Source: Citromicrobium bathyomarinum
GTDB taxonomy: Bacteria; Pseudomonadota; Alphaproteobacteria; Sphingomonadales; Sphingomonadaceae
DNA length: 64,000 nucleotides
Direction: 5' to 3'
Assembly: GCF_021021475.1 (NCBI RefSeq)
Contig: NZ_JAINWL010000001.1
Span: 930,001 to 994,000 of the forward strand
Part shown: one piece after another, positions 1 to 8,679 of the stretch
Position numbering within the stretch: position 1 is the stretch's first letter
How the letters are laid out: each line of letters opens with the position of its first letter
Notes under the pieces: generated by a model
Databases searched by the model: none
What the model saw: only the letters and a program-made list of their open reading frames with translations
What the model was told of the DNA's origin: nothing
Translations under genes and position numbers: made by a program

Positions 1-629
1 CCCGCCGCGCGAACCCCGTTCTCGAGCCAGTCGAGCACCGCCTGCCGGTCGCGTTCCTCCCGCGCGGAGCGGCGCTCGATCGCGGCGGCGAGCGGGCTGA
101 ACAGGAAGTTCGCTGCGGCAATGCCGTACAAAGTGGTGACCACGGCCATCGCGATCGCGCCGGTCATTCCGCCAGCGGTCCCGTCCGGCGTCATCGTGCC
201 CAGCGCGACCAGCGTGCCCGCGAGGCCCAGCACGGGCGCCAGCTCCGCTGCCTGGCCCAGCACATGCACAGCGGTTTGCGCAGCCTCGACGCGGGTTCGC
301 TTCTGATCCTCGTGCTCGCCATGCAGCGCGTCGATCGATCTGCGGCTGATCAGCACGTCGGCCAGATGGTCGAACTCGCCATCGCCGAACCGGACCGGTT
401 CCGCGCGCATCAGGCCCTCGCTGGAAATATCGCGGATCTGCCGCGCCATCTGCGCGCGGGCGCGGGCGGGATCGAATGGCCGGGCGGCAAGCGTGCCGAT
501 CTTCGCCAGCGCCAGCCGCGTCTCGGCAAGCCCACAGCGCAGCACTGTCGCCAGCAAAGTGCCGCCCAGCACGATTCCCAGCGAGGCGGGGTCGAACCAG
601 TGGTCGAGAAATGTCGCAATCGTGTTCAC
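1..629 (-). CDS. MotA/PomA-like stator protein, 3' end cut by the window
   Basis: The leftward reading frame from a GTG at 629 has no stop before the window edge. It encodes an ion-channel stator subunit of the MotA/TolQ/ExbB superfamily, which forms the membrane ring around a MotB-like partner and turns ion flow into torque. A hydrophobic first segment (about residues 10-30) is followed by a cytoplasmic stretch, then a helix with LGLAGTLVALG and another with AMAVVTTLYGIAAANFLF, the usual MotA/PomA TM3-TM4 pattern. No in-frame ATG lies close upstream, so GTG is chosen, although no strong ribosome site is visible. It is divergent from flgB, and a separate motAB pair lies at 8680-10366, so this is a second stator gene. 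A partner MotB-like gene may lie beyond the edge. It could also be an ExbB-type protein, but the flagellar setting favours a motor role. Confidence 0.75.
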   Translation of the reverse strand, partial: MNTIATFLDHWFDPASLGIVLGGTLLATVLRCGLAETRLALAKIGTLAARPFDPARARAQMARQIRDISSEGLMRAEPVRFGDGEFDHLADVLISRRSIDALHGEHEDQKRTRVEAAQTAVHVLGQAAELAPVLGLAGTLVALGTMTPDGTAGGMTGAIAMAVVTTLYGIAAANFLFSPLAAAIERRSAREERDRQAVLDWLENGVRAA

Positions 630-751
630 GGCAAGAAGAACGGCAGGGTTTCGCGCGGTTTCAGGGTTGAGCGCCCGATTTTTGCCGCCAACCGGCAATC
701 GCTTGCCGCCCCACCCGGCAAGTCCCGCGTTTCTGCGCCTTTCGCACAAGT

Positions 752-766
752 TGGCACGCCCCTTGC
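752..766 (+). promoter_or_regulatory. Sigma-54 promoter of the flgB operon
   Basis: TGGCAC (752-757), five bases, then TTGC (763-766) is a full match to the -24/-12 consensus of sigma-54 promoters. Transcription would start near 778, about 28 bases before the flgB ATG. The FlbD-like activator encoded at 12150-13436 is the obvious candidate partner. Confidence 0.85.
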
Positions 767-805
767 TTACTGTGAGCGACACACGAAGGCGTGGAGACGA
801 TTGCA

Positions 806-1153
806 ATGAACGAGGGCCTTTTCGGCATCCATGGAGCAGCGCTGGAAGTCCGTGCGCAACGCATGGCCGTGCTCGGCTCCAACATCGCCAATGCCGGCAC
901 TCCCGGGTACAAGGCGCGCGACATCGATTTCGGTGCCGCGCTGCAGGCACGCCTGGCGGGCAGCGAAAGCGAAAGCGCCGCCCAGCGCGCCACCGTCTAT
1001 CGCATTCCCACCATGGCCAGCCTCGACGGCAACACCGTCGAGATGGGGACCGAACAGGCCGCCTTCGCGGAGAACGCGGTCGCCTACACCGCCACGCTCG
1101 GTTTCCTGAAGGGCCGCGTCGAAACGCTGACCCGTGCGATCAGGGGCGAATGA
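806..1153 (+). CDS. flgB: Flagellar proximal rod protein FlgB
   Basis: FlgB is a rod subunit of the flagellar basal body, exported by the flagellar type III system and assembled in the periplasm. The 115-residue product has the N-terminal rod/hook signature (LGSNIANAGTPGYKARDIDF) and a C-terminal helix that would pair with it in the coiled-coil core. The ATG at 806 is chosen because GGAG (793-796) is well placed; a GTG at 791 is in frame but lacks such a site. It is the first gene of the flg run, directly after the sigma-54 promoter, and its stop overlaps the flgC start. Confidence 0.93.
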   Translation: MNEGLFGIHGAALEVRAQRMAVLGSNIANAGTPGYKARDIDFGAALQARLAGSESESAAQRATVYRIPTMASLDGNTVEMGTEQAAFAENAVAYTATLGFLKGRVETLTRAIRGE

Positions 1154-1572
1154 CCATGCCGGGAAACGCCAGCGGACCGATGAGCATGTTCCAGATGGGC
1201 TACCGCGCGATGTCCGCGCAGATGGTCCGGATGAACGCCGCCGCGTCCAATCTCGCCAATGCGGGCAGCGTCGCGGGCTCCGCAGACGAAGCCTACCGCC
1301 CGATCCGCACGGTCTTTGCCGAGGAACTCGACAAGCAGAGCGGCCTCAGCTCGGTCCGTGTCGATCGCGTCGTACGCTCCGACACCGCGCCGGTGCGTCG
1401 CCACGATCCGGGCCACCCGCTCGCCGACGAGAACGGCGATGTGTGGGAAGCGCCGGTCGATGAGAACGCCGAGATGATCGAGATGCTCGAAGCCTCGCGC
1501 CAGTACAGCAACATGGTCGAAGCCATGTCCACCGCCAAGCAGCTGATGCTCGAAACGATGAGGATGAAATGA
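1150..1572 (+). CDS. flgC: Flagellar rod protein FlgC
   Basis: FlgC is the second proximal rod protein. The 140-residue product has the family's N-terminal helix (MVRMNAAASNLANAG) and the C-terminal block with NAEMIEMLEASRQYSNMVEAM, as expected for FlgC. ATG at 1150 overlaps the flgB stop (ATGA), with AGGGG just upstream; a second in-frame ATG at 1156 is also possible. Its stop overlaps the flgD start by four bases, so the three genes are probably translationally coupled. Confidence 0.95.
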   Translation: MTMPGNASGPMSMFQMGYRAMSAQMVRMNAAASNLANAGSVAGSADEAYRPIRTVFAEELDKQSGLSSVRVDRVVRSDTAPVRRHDPGHPLADENGDVWEAPVDENAEMIEMLEASRQYSNMVEAMSTAKQLMLETMRMK

Positions 1573-1877
1573 CCAGCGTGAACCCATTTGCGAGCGCGAC
1601 ATCCGCCTCGAGCAAGCCGAACACGAACACCCAAGGGCGCACCATGGACCAGCTGGGCCAGGCCGACTTCCTGCGCCTGCTGACCGTGCAGATGCAGCAG
1701 CAGGACCCGTTCGAGCCGGTCGATAACAAGGAGATGCTGGCGCAGATGGCCCAGTTCTCCTCGCTCGCCGGGACGGCAGAAACCAACACCACGCTGGAGA
1801 AGATCGTCGAGAAGCTCGACGCGCTGATCGCAGCCACCGAGGTCGACGGCGCAAGCCCGGCCGCGAACGACGCCTAA
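1569..1877 (+). CDS. flgD: Flagellar hook-cap protein FlgD, short form
   Basis: FlgD caps the growing hook and guides FlgE assembly. Only the conserved N-terminal region is present: GQADFLRLLTVQMQQQDPFE and the following NKEMLAQMAQFSS, which are the hallmark of the family. At 102 residues it ends where most FlgD proteins (about 200-230 residues) go on into Tudor-like and Ig-like domains. The stop is followed by a good ribosome site (AAAGGAG, about 1880) and flgE, so the short length looks real rather than a frameshift. Short FlgD proteins are known in some alphaproteobacteria. Confidence 0.9.
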   Translation: MTSVNPFASATSASSKPNTNTQGRTMDQLGQADFLRLLTVQMQQQDPFEPVDNKEMLAQMAQFSSLAGTAETNTTLEKIVEKLDALIAATEVDGASPAANDA

Positions 1878-1892
1878 TAAAGGAGCCTTCAC

Positions 1893-2702
1893 ATGTCCTT
1901 CTATACCTCGCTCAACGGCCTCAAGAACGCGCAGTCCTCGCTCGGCACGATCGCGCACAACATCGCCAACTCGGAAACCTACGGCTTCAAGCGCGGGCGC
2001 ACCGAATTTGCGGAAATCGTCGCCGGGTCCGCGCTCAGCAATCCGCGTACGATCCAGGGCATCGGCTCCTCGGTCGAGGCGATCACGCAGAACTTCTCGC
2101 TCGGCCCGATCGAACAGACCGGCTCCGCGCTCGACATGGCGATTACCGGCGACGGCTTCTTCACCATGCGCGGCGAGAACGGCGGCACGCTGTATACCCG
2201 CGCAGGCTCGTTCACGATCAACGAGAGCGGCGGGATCGTCGACAATGACGGTAACCGTCTTCAGGCCTACGCGGTTGATGCCAATGGCGATCCGACCTCG
2301 AACGCGTTGCAGGATGTCCAGATTCCGGTGACCAACGCCGCCGGCGCCGAATATGCCGGGGTGACGGTGGGAAGCGACGGGGTCATCCGCGCATCCTACG
2401 CCGATGGTTCGAACCAGCCCGTCGGGATGGTCGCGCTGGCGACCTTCATGGCGCCCAACGGCCTCAAGCCGGTCGGCTCGTCCAACTGGGAATCGACCGG
2501 CTTTTCCGGCGCCGCCAGCTACGGCGAACCGGGCAACGGCCAGTATGGCGCGCTGCTGTCAGGCTCGCTGGAGCGCTCGAACGTCGATATCGCCGAGGAA
2601 CTGGTCGGCCTGATCACCGCGCAGCGCAATTTCCAGGCCAATGCCAAGGCGATCGACACTGCGACCCAGATCTCGCAGACCGTCATCAACCTGCGGACCT
2701 AA
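1893..2702 (+). CDS. flgE: Flagellar hook protein FlgE, compact form
   Basis: FlgE polymerises into the hook, the universal joint between rod and filament. The 269-residue product opens with the rod/hook signature (LGTIAHNIANSETYGFKRGR), has the central ALDMAITGDGFFTM block, and ends with a helix typical of FlgE (ITAQRNFQANAKAI then QTVINLRT). Its place after flgD and before flgF and flgG supports FlgE. It is much shorter than the about 400 residues of enterobacterial FlgE, so the surface domains between the two ends must be reduced. AAAGGAG stands upstream of the ATG. Confidence 0.88.
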   Translation: MSFYTSLNGLKNAQSSLGTIAHNIANSETYGFKRGRTEFAEIVAGSALSNPRTIQGIGSSVEAITQNFSLGPIEQTGSALDMAITGDGFFTMRGENGGTLYTRAGSFTINESGGIVDNDGNRLQAYAVDANGDPTSNALQDVQIPVTNAAGAEYAGVTVGSDGVIRASYADGSNQPVGMVALATFMAPNGLKPVGSSNWESTGFSGAASYGEPGNGQYGALLSGSLERSNVDIAEELVGLITAQRNFQANAKAIDTATQISQTVINLRT

Positions 2703-2706
2703 TCAG

Positions 2707-3447
2707 ATGGACCGCCTGATCTACACTGCGCTTTCGGGCATGCAGGCCTCGATGGACCGCCAGCGGGCGATCGCCAGCAACATGGCGAACACCAATACGC
2801 TGGGGTTCCGGGCCGAGCTGATCGAACAGCGCGCGATGACCATCGAAGGGCACCCGAACGAGGCGCGATCGATGCAGGTCGCGCGGGTGACCGGTGCGGA
2901 TATGACGGGCGGCGAAGTGATCGAGACCGGCCGCGATCTCGACCTCGCCATCGCGACCAAGTCGCTGATGGCGGTGCAGGCGGACGACGGCACCGAAGCC
3001 TATACGCGCCGCGGAGACCTCTCGATCTCCGCGACCGGGCTGCTGGTGACGGGGGACGGCCACCCGGTGTTGGGGGACACGGGACCGATCACGGTCCCGC
3101 CGGGTGGCCGCATTTCCATTTCCGAAGACGGCACGGTGACCCGCAGCGATCCCGACGCGCCCGAGGCACCGCCCGCCGAAGTGGGCCGGATCAAGCTGGC
3201 GAGCTGGGAAGGTTCGCCCATCGCCAAGGGGCTGGACGGGCTGTTCCGGGTCGAAGGCGGCGGCATCCTGCCCCTCGATGAAGAAGCGCGGGTCCACTCC
3301 GGCGCGCTCGAACAATCCAATGTGAAGCCGACCGAAGTGCTGGTCGCGATGATCGAAGAGCAGCGCCTCTTCGCCATGCGCTCCAAACTCGTGTCAACCG
3401 CGCGCCAGCTCGACGAGAGCGGCGCACAGCTCATGCGTCTTACCTAA
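2707..3447 (+). CDS. flgF: Flagellar rod protein FlgF
   Basis: FlgF is the distal-rod subunit at the rod base. The 246-residue product starts MDRLIYTALSGMQ and carries IASNMANTNTLGFRAEL, the rod signature, and ends with NVKPTEVLVAMIEEQRLFAM, typical of FlgF/FlgG. The ATG at 2707 lies four bases after the flgE stop; the reading frame extends further upstream inside flgE but that part is not FlgF-like. It sits between flgE and flgG as in most flg operons. Confidence 0.94.
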   Translation: MDRLIYTALSGMQASMDRQRAIASNMANTNTLGFRAELIEQRAMTIEGHPNEARSMQVARVTGADMTGGEVIETGRDLDLAIATKSLMAVQADDGTEAYTRRGDLSISATGLLVTGDGHPVLGDTGPITVPPGGRISISEDGTVTRSDPDAPEAPPAEVGRIKLASWEGSPIAKGLDGLFRVEGGGILPLDEEARVHSGALEQSNVKPTEVLVAMIEEQRLFAMRSKLVSTARQLDESGAQLMRLT

Positions 3448-3463
3448 CTAGAGGATTTAGGAC

Positions 3464-4252
3464 ATGCCCACATCCGCACTCCAGGTCGCCCGTACCGGGC
3501 TCGAGGCCCAGGACGCGCGCATGCGTGTCATCGCCAACAACCTGGCCAACGTCGGCACCACCGGCTTCAAGCGCGACCGCGCCAATTTCGCGACGCTCGC
3601 CTATCAGGATGCGCGCGTCGCCGGGCAGAAGTCCTCGGGCGAGACCGCCTATGCCACCGGCCTGAACCTGGGCACCGGCGTCGCGGTCCAGTCGACCAGC
3701 CAGATCATGACGGCGGGCACGCTCGACACCACGAACAATGCCTTCGACCTTGCGCTGGACGGGGACGGCTTCTTCCAGATCGCTATGCCGGGCGGCCGTA
3801 CCGGCTATACCCGCGCGGGCAATTTCACTCGCTCCGCCGAAGGCATGCTGGTCACCCAGCAGGGCTTTGCCGTGCAGCCCGAAATCACCGTGCCCGAAGG
3901 CGCGAGCGCGATCGCGATCGCCCCCGACGGCACCGTGTCGGCCACCATCAACGGCGAATCCGAACCGACCGAGCTGGGCCAGATCCAGATCGCGCGCTTC
4001 ACCAACCCGTCCGGACTGCAGGCGATCGGCGACAACTTCCTCGCCGAAACCGCCGCCAGCGGCGCTGCCGAACTGGGCATCGCGGGCGAAGGCGGGCGCG
4101 GCCAGATCCGCCAGGGCATGCTGGAAGGCTCCAACGTCAACATCGTGGAAGAACTGGTCGCGATGATCGAGGCGCAGCGCGCCTACGAAATCAGTTCGAA
4201 GATGGTCTCGGCAGTCGACGAGATGCTGCGCAACGCGAACCAGACCCTTTAA
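3464..4252 (+). CDS. flgG: Flagellar distal rod protein FlgG
   Basis: FlgG forms the distal rod that crosses the peptidoglycan and carries the P and L rings. The 262-residue length equals the family norm. It shows RVIANNLANVGTTGFKRDRA near the N-terminus, the ALDGDGFFQIAMPGGRTGYT block, and GSNVNIVEELVAMIEAQRAY at the C-terminus, an almost canonical FlgG ending. GAGGA precedes the ATG by about ten bases. It is followed by the two ring genes flgH and flgI. Confidence 0.97.
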   Translation: MPTSALQVARTGLEAQDARMRVIANNLANVGTTGFKRDRANFATLAYQDARVAGQKSSGETAYATGLNLGTGVAVQSTSQIMTAGTLDTTNNAFDLALDGDGFFQIAMPGGRTGYTRAGNFTRSAEGMLVTQQGFAVQPEITVPEGASAIAIAPDGTVSATINGESEPTELGQIQIARFTNPSGLQAIGDNFLAETAASGAAELGIAGEGGRGQIRQGMLEGSNVNIVEELVAMIEAQRAYEISSKMVSAVDEMLRNANQTL

Positions 4253-4276
4253 TCAGACCGCTCGAGGCCCGCTTTC

Positions 4277-4948
4277 ATGAATATCCGCATCCTCCTCGCC
4301 ATCCCGCTCGCCATGTCGCTCGCCGCGTGCGCGGGCGATACGCGCCCGGCCGGGTTCAGCGCCACGCTGCCCCCGCCGCCCGCCGCGCCGATGCAGCAGG
4401 TGGCCGCGGTCACCTACGGCAATGACGGCGCGATCTATCAGGCGAGCCAGGGCTACGCCCCGCTCTACAACGGCAACCGCGCCGCACGCGTGGGCGATCT
4501 CGTCACCATCGTCCTGATCGAGCGGACCAGCACGACCAAGGCGACCAGCGGCAAGACCCAGCGCGACGGCAATGCCGGGCTCGACCTGCCGGACTTCATC
4601 CCGGTCGATCCGGGCGATCTCAACGCCTCCGCCGACGCATCCTTCACCGGCGCGGGCAACGCGGCACAGACTTCCAGCCTGCGCGGCGACCTGACCGTGA
4701 CCATCGCGGAAGTGCGCCCGAACGGCACCGCGCTGGTCCGCGGGGAGAAGGTCATGAACTTCAGCCAGGGCGAAGAATGGGTCCAGCTGTCGGGCATCAT
4801 CCGCCTGTCCGATATCGACGCGGACAACCGCATCGCCTCGATCCGCGTGGCCGACGCGCAGATCGCCTACAGCGGCAAGGGCGCGGTGCAGCGGGCGGGC
4901 AAGCCCGGCTGGCTGTCGCGCTTCTTCTCCATCGTGTCGCCGTTCTGA
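4277..4948 (+). CDS. flgH: Flagellar L-ring lipoprotein FlgH
   Basis: FlgH builds the outer-membrane L ring around the rod. The 223-residue product starts with a lipoprotein signal peptide ending in the lipobox LAAC (Cys18), as expected for FlgH. The body has RAARVGDLVTIVLIE and a C-terminal half with LSGIIRLSDIDADNRI, both conserved in the family. It precedes flgI and lies in the same run. Confidence 0.96.
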   Translation: MNIRILLAIPLAMSLAACAGDTRPAGFSATLPPPPAAPMQQVAAVTYGNDGAIYQASQGYAPLYNGNRAARVGDLVTIVLIERTSTTKATSGKTQRDGNAGLDLPDFIPVDPGDLNASADASFTGAGNAAQTSSLRGDLTVTIAEVRPNGTALVRGEKVMNFSQGEEWVQLSGIIRLSDIDADNRIASIRVADAQIAYSGKGAVQRAGKPGWLSRFFSIVSPF

Positions 4949-4965
4949 TCCGGAGCCCGAGAGCC

Positions 4966-6063
4966 ATGAACCGATTCTTCCTGCTGATCGCCGCCCTGTG
5001 CGCCTTCGCCCTTCCCGCGAATGCCTCGGCAGAGCGCGTGCGCGACATCGGACAGTTCCAGTCGGTCCGCTCCAACCAGCTGACCGGTTACGGCATCGTC
5101 GTCGGACTGGACGGCACGGGCGACGACAATTTCGCCTACGCCACCCAGGCGATGCGCGGCGTTTCGGGCCGGCTCGGCCTGCAACTGCCGCCCGGCGTCA
5201 ACCCGGCACTCAAGAACGCCGCCGCGGTGATCATCACCGCCGAACTGCCCGCCTTCGCCAAGCCCGGCCAGAAGATCGACATCACCGTATCGACCATCGG
5301 CAAGGCCAAGTCCCTGCGCGGCGGCGCGCTGATCCTGACCCCGCTCTACGGTGCCGACGGCGAGATCTACGCGATGGCGCAGGGCAACCTGACCGTCGGC
5401 GGTCTCGGCATCTCCGCCAATGACGGGTCCAAGCTGACCGTCAACGTGCCGACGGTGGGCCGCATTTCCGACGGGGCCAGCGTGGAGCGTGCGGTCAGCA
5501 CCAATTTCGATTTTTCGGAAGTGCTGCGCTGGAACATGTTCAACGCCGACTTCCTCACCATCAGCCGCGTGCGCGATGCGATCAACGATCGATTTCCGGG
5601 CATGGCGCGGATCGAGGATGCGGTGACGCTCGCACTGATGCTGCCGCCCGGTGCCGATACCCGCGCGACGCTGATGGCCGAGATCGAGATGCTCGACATC
5701 ACGCCCGCAGAGCGCGCGGCCAAGGTGATCGTCAACTCCCGCACCGGTACGATCGTGATCTCCAGCGCGGTGCGCCTTGCGCCTGCCGCAGTAAGCCACG
5801 GCAGCCTGGTGGTGCGGATCGACGAGAACCCGACGATCGTGCAGCCCGCGCCGTTCTCTCGCGGGCAGACCGCGCTGGAGCCGAACAGCAATATCGAGGC
5901 GCGCCAGAACGGCGGCTACGTGACCGCGCTGCCCGGCGGGGCCAACCTTGCCGACGTGGTCGATGCGCTCAACATGCTGGGCGCGAGCCCAGCGGATCTG
6001 GTCGCCATTCTCGACGCACTCAAACAGGCCGGCTCGCTGACCGCCGAGGTGGTGATCATATGA
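4966..6063 (+). CDS. flgI: Flagellar P-ring protein FlgI
   Basis: FlgI forms the periplasmic P ring, the bushing for the rod in the peptidoglycan layer. The 365-residue product has a cleavable signal peptide (about residues 1-22, ending ASA) followed by RVRDIGQFQSVRSNQLTGYG and GLDGTGDD, diagnostic of FlgI. The C-terminal region ends with the conserved DLVAILDALKQAGSL segment. Length matches the family. Its stop overlaps the flgJ start by four bases. flgA, the usual P-ring chaperone gene, is not in this window. Confidence 0.97.
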   Translation: MNRFFLLIAALCAFALPANASAERVRDIGQFQSVRSNQLTGYGIVVGLDGTGDDNFAYATQAMRGVSGRLGLQLPPGVNPALKNAAAVIITAELPAFAKPGQKIDITVSTIGKAKSLRGGALILTPLYGADGEIYAMAQGNLTVGGLGISANDGSKLTVNVPTVGRISDGASVERAVSTNFDFSEVLRWNMFNADFLTISRVRDAINDRFPGMARIEDAVTLALMLPPGADTRATLMAEIEMLDITPAERAAKVIVNSRTGTIVISSAVRLAPAAVSHGSLVVRIDENPTIVQPAPFSRGQTALEPNSNIEARQNGGYVTALPGGANLADVVDALNMLGASPADLVAILDALKQAGSLTAEVVII

Positions 6064-6395
6064 GCGCGCTCGCCCCGATCGATTTCTCGCTCACCCGCGC
6101 GCCGACCCCGCTGGGCGGTACGCGCAGCGATGCAGCCGATCAGCGCGCCGAGCTGCGCGAGGCGGCGCAGGCGTTCGAGGCGGTGCTGCTGCGCCAGATG
6201 CTGGCCAGCGCGCGCAAGACCGATTTCGGCGGCAACGACCTGTTCGAAGGCAGCGACGATACCTTCACCGAGATGCGCGACGAGCGCTTTGCCGATCTGA
6301 CCGCGAAATCGGGCCAGCTCGGTTTCGCCGACGCGATCGAACGGCAGCTTGAACGCTTCCTCCCCGCTCAACCCGAACCGGAAGACAAGGGATAA
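6060..6395 (+). CDS. flgJ: FlgJ-like rod-binding protein without muramidase domain
   Basis: The 111-residue protein matches the N-terminal rod-binding domain of FlgJ, the rod-cap protein: AAQAFEAVLLRQMLASARKT and the following DTFTEMRDERFADL. It lacks the C-terminal glucosaminidase domain of enterobacterial FlgJ, so a separate enzyme must open the peptidoglycan. Single-domain FlgJ is the usual state in alphaproteobacteria. It overlaps flgI by four bases and shares one base with flgK, so all three are coupled. Confidence 0.9.
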   Translation: MSALAPIDFSLTRAPTPLGGTRSDAADQRAELREAAQAFEAVLLRQMLASARKTDFGGNDLFEGSDDTFTEMRDERFADLTAKSGQLGFADAIERQLERFLPAQPEPEDKG

Positions 6396-7735
6396 TGGCC
6401 TCCGATCTCCTCTCCATCGGCGCCAGTGGCGCACGCGCGGCACGCGCCGCGCTCGAAGTGACGGCGAACAACATCGCCAACGCGTCGAGCGATGGTTACG
6501 TGCGCCGGTCGGTCCGGATCGAAGAGGTCTCGGGCGGCAGCATCGCGGGCCGGGGCGGCGACGTATCCGTTTCCGGCTCGCGCATCGCGCAGGTCCGCCG
6601 CAACGCCGATGCCTTCCGCCAGGCGGAACTGCGCCGGACCAATGCCGACCTGCAGCGCGCGAATGTGGAGCTGGGTGGCCTGCAGAATATCGAGGCGGCG
6701 GTCGAACAGTCGGGCCTGTTCGATTCGATCGTCGAGTTCGAGGCCGCGCTGCAGCAGCTGGCGGGCGATCCGACCGACAGCGCTCGACGCGCGGCGGTGC
6801 TCGGGCAGGCGGAAACGCTGGCCAGCAAGTTCAACATCACCGCCTCCAGCCTTGCCTCGGCCGGCGAAGGCCTGCGCTTCGACGCAAACGCCGATGTCGA
6901 CAACCTCAACACCTATGCCGCCGAACTCTCGCGGGTGAACCTGAGGCTGGCGCGCGCGGGCGCGGGCAGCAATGATCAGGCCGCCCTGCTCGACCAGCGC
7001 GACAGCCTGCTCGAACGGATGAGCGGCTTTGCCAATGTGAACACCTCCTTCGCGCCCGACGGGACCGTAACCGTGGCCCTCGGCGCATCGCCGGGCACCG
7101 CGTTCGTGTCCGGCGGGAACGCGGCCACGCTGACCTCAACCACGAATGCCGACGGCACGCTGGCCTTCGCGATCGACGGTGCGCCGTTCAATCCCGGCTC
7201 GGGCAGCCTGACGGGTGCATCGCTCGCGCTGAGCGATCTGGCCGCCGTCGCCACCCGGCTGGACGGCATCGCCAGCTCCATCGCCACTGCGATCAACACC
7301 GCGCAGGCCAACGGCGTCGCGCTCGACGGTACCGCAGGCCAGCCGATCTTTTCCGGCACCACCGCTGCCACGCTGCGCGTCGCGATGGCGAGTGGCGCAG
7401 GTCTCGCCACCGCCCCCGCGGGATCGCCCGCAGGCTCGCGCGACCAGCAGAACCTCGCCGAAATGCGCCAGGCGCTGAGCGCGGCCAATCCGGCCGAGGG
7501 GCTCAATTCGATCCTGTTCGACGTCTCCAGCAAGGTCGCCGGGCGCACCGTGACCCAGAGCGCGCTGGAAACCATCGCGTCCTCCGCGCGGATCGCGCTG
7601 GAAGAACAGTCGGGCGTCGATCTGGACAACGAAGCCGCCAACCTCATCCGCTACCAGCAGGCCTTCCAGGCCTCGGGCAAGGCGATGCAGGTGGCGAGCG
7701 ATATTTTCGACACCCTGTTGGGGATTGGCCGATGA
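6395..7735 (+). CDS. flgK: Flagellar hook-filament junction protein FlgK
   Basis: FlgK (HAP1) is the first junction protein between hook and filament. The 446-residue product opens with the axial-protein signature (ALEVTANNIANASSDGYVRR) and closes with NLIRYQQAFQASGKAMQVAS, the FlgK C-terminal helix. It is shorter than enterobacterial FlgK (about 550) because the middle region is reduced. ATG at 6395 shares its first base with the flgJ stop. It overlaps flgL by four bases. Confidence 0.95.
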   Translation: MASDLLSIGASGARAARAALEVTANNIANASSDGYVRRSVRIEEVSGGSIAGRGGDVSVSGSRIAQVRRNADAFRQAELRRTNADLQRANVELGGLQNIEAAVEQSGLFDSIVEFEAALQQLAGDPTDSARRAAVLGQAETLASKFNITASSLASAGEGLRFDANADVDNLNTYAAELSRVNLRLARAGAGSNDQAALLDQRDSLLERMSGFANVNTSFAPDGTVTVALGASPGTAFVSGGNAATLTSTTNADGTLAFAIDGAPFNPGSGSLTGASLALSDLAAVATRLDGIASSIATAINTAQANGVALDGTAGQPIFSGTTAATLRVAMASGAGLATAPAGSPAGSRDQQNLAEMRQALSAANPAEGLNSILFDVSSKVAGRTVTQSALETIASSARIALEEQSGVDLDNEAANLIRYQQAFQASGKAMQVASDIFDTLLGIGR

Positions 7736-8652
7736 TTAGTCTTAGCACGGGTGCCTTCTACGAACGCTCCGCCACCCAGATCGGATCGCTGCGCTCGCGC
7801 GCGGAGAGCCTGCAAAAGCAGATCGGCACCGGAGAGCGGCTAGAGCGATCGTCCGACGATCCGGTCGCCGCGGCGCGCCTGCGCATGCTCGACCGCGAGG
7901 AGCGGGTCACCGCGGTCGATACGCGCAATGCAGACCAGGCCGAAAACAACATGCGCTTCACCGACGAAGCGCTGGGCCAGATCGCGACCATGATCAGCCG
8001 CGCGCGCGAACTCGCGCTGCACGCGGCCAACGCCACCACCAGCGACGATCAGCGTGCCTCTATCGCGACCGAGCTGGATGGCCTGCGCGAAAGCCTGCTG
8101 GGCCTTGCCAATGGCCGCAATGCCTCGGGCCATTCGCTGTTCGGCGGACAGGCGGTCGGCAATGCCTATGATATCGATCCGGTGACCGGGGCGGCGACCT
8201 ATGCCGGCACGCCCACGCTCGACCTGGTCGAGATCGGCGAAGGCCAGACGATCCAGCCGGGGATGACCGGGCAGGACGTGTTCGCGTTCTCCGATGCGGG
8301 CGGCGCACCGACCGATCTGTTCGCACAGCTTGCCTCGCTCAGCACCGCGCTGCGGACGGGCGGCGCTGGCGCGGCGGATGCCGCGCGCGACGCGCTGACC
8401 ACGCTCGACACCGGGTTCGACAAGGTCACCACCGCGCAGACCGTGCTCGGCTCGCGCATGGCCTGGCTCGAGATCATGAGCGAGCGGCGGGTCGATAATG
8501 TCGAACGGATTACGGAAGAACGCTCGGTCATGGGCGGCGCCGATCCGGCGGTCACCATGACCCGGCTTCAGGAAATGATGACCGTGCTCGAAGCCAGCCA
8601 GGCCAGCTTCGTGCGTCTCGCCAATCTCAACCTGTTTTCGATGCTGCGCTGA
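7732..8652 (+). CDS. flgL: Flagellar hook-filament junction protein FlgL
   Basis: FlgL (HAP3) links FlgK to the flagellin filament. The 306-residue product is flagellin-like at both ends: an N-terminal coiled-coil region with LQKQIGTGERLERSSDDPVA, close to the flagellin SSGKRI...DDAAG pattern, and a C-terminal helix ending NLNLFSMLR. Length fits FlgL. It overlaps flgK by four bases and is followed by the stator pair, which starts 27 bases later behind an AGGGGGA ribosome site. Confidence 0.95.
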   Translation: MISLSTGAFYERSATQIGSLRSRAESLQKQIGTGERLERSSDDPVAAARLRMLDREERVTAVDTRNADQAENNMRFTDEALGQIATMISRARELALHAANATTSDDQRASIATELDGLRESLLGLANGRNASGHSLFGGQAVGNAYDIDPVTGAATYAGTPTLDLVEIGEGQTIQPGMTGQDVFAFSDAGGAPTDLFAQLASLSTALRTGGAGAADAARDALTTLDTGFDKVTTAQTVLGSRMAWLEIMSERRVDNVERITEERSVMGGADPAVTMTRLQEMMTVLEASQASFVRLANLNLFSMLR

Positions 8653-8679
8653 TCGCGCTGCTTAGGGGGATACTGATTC

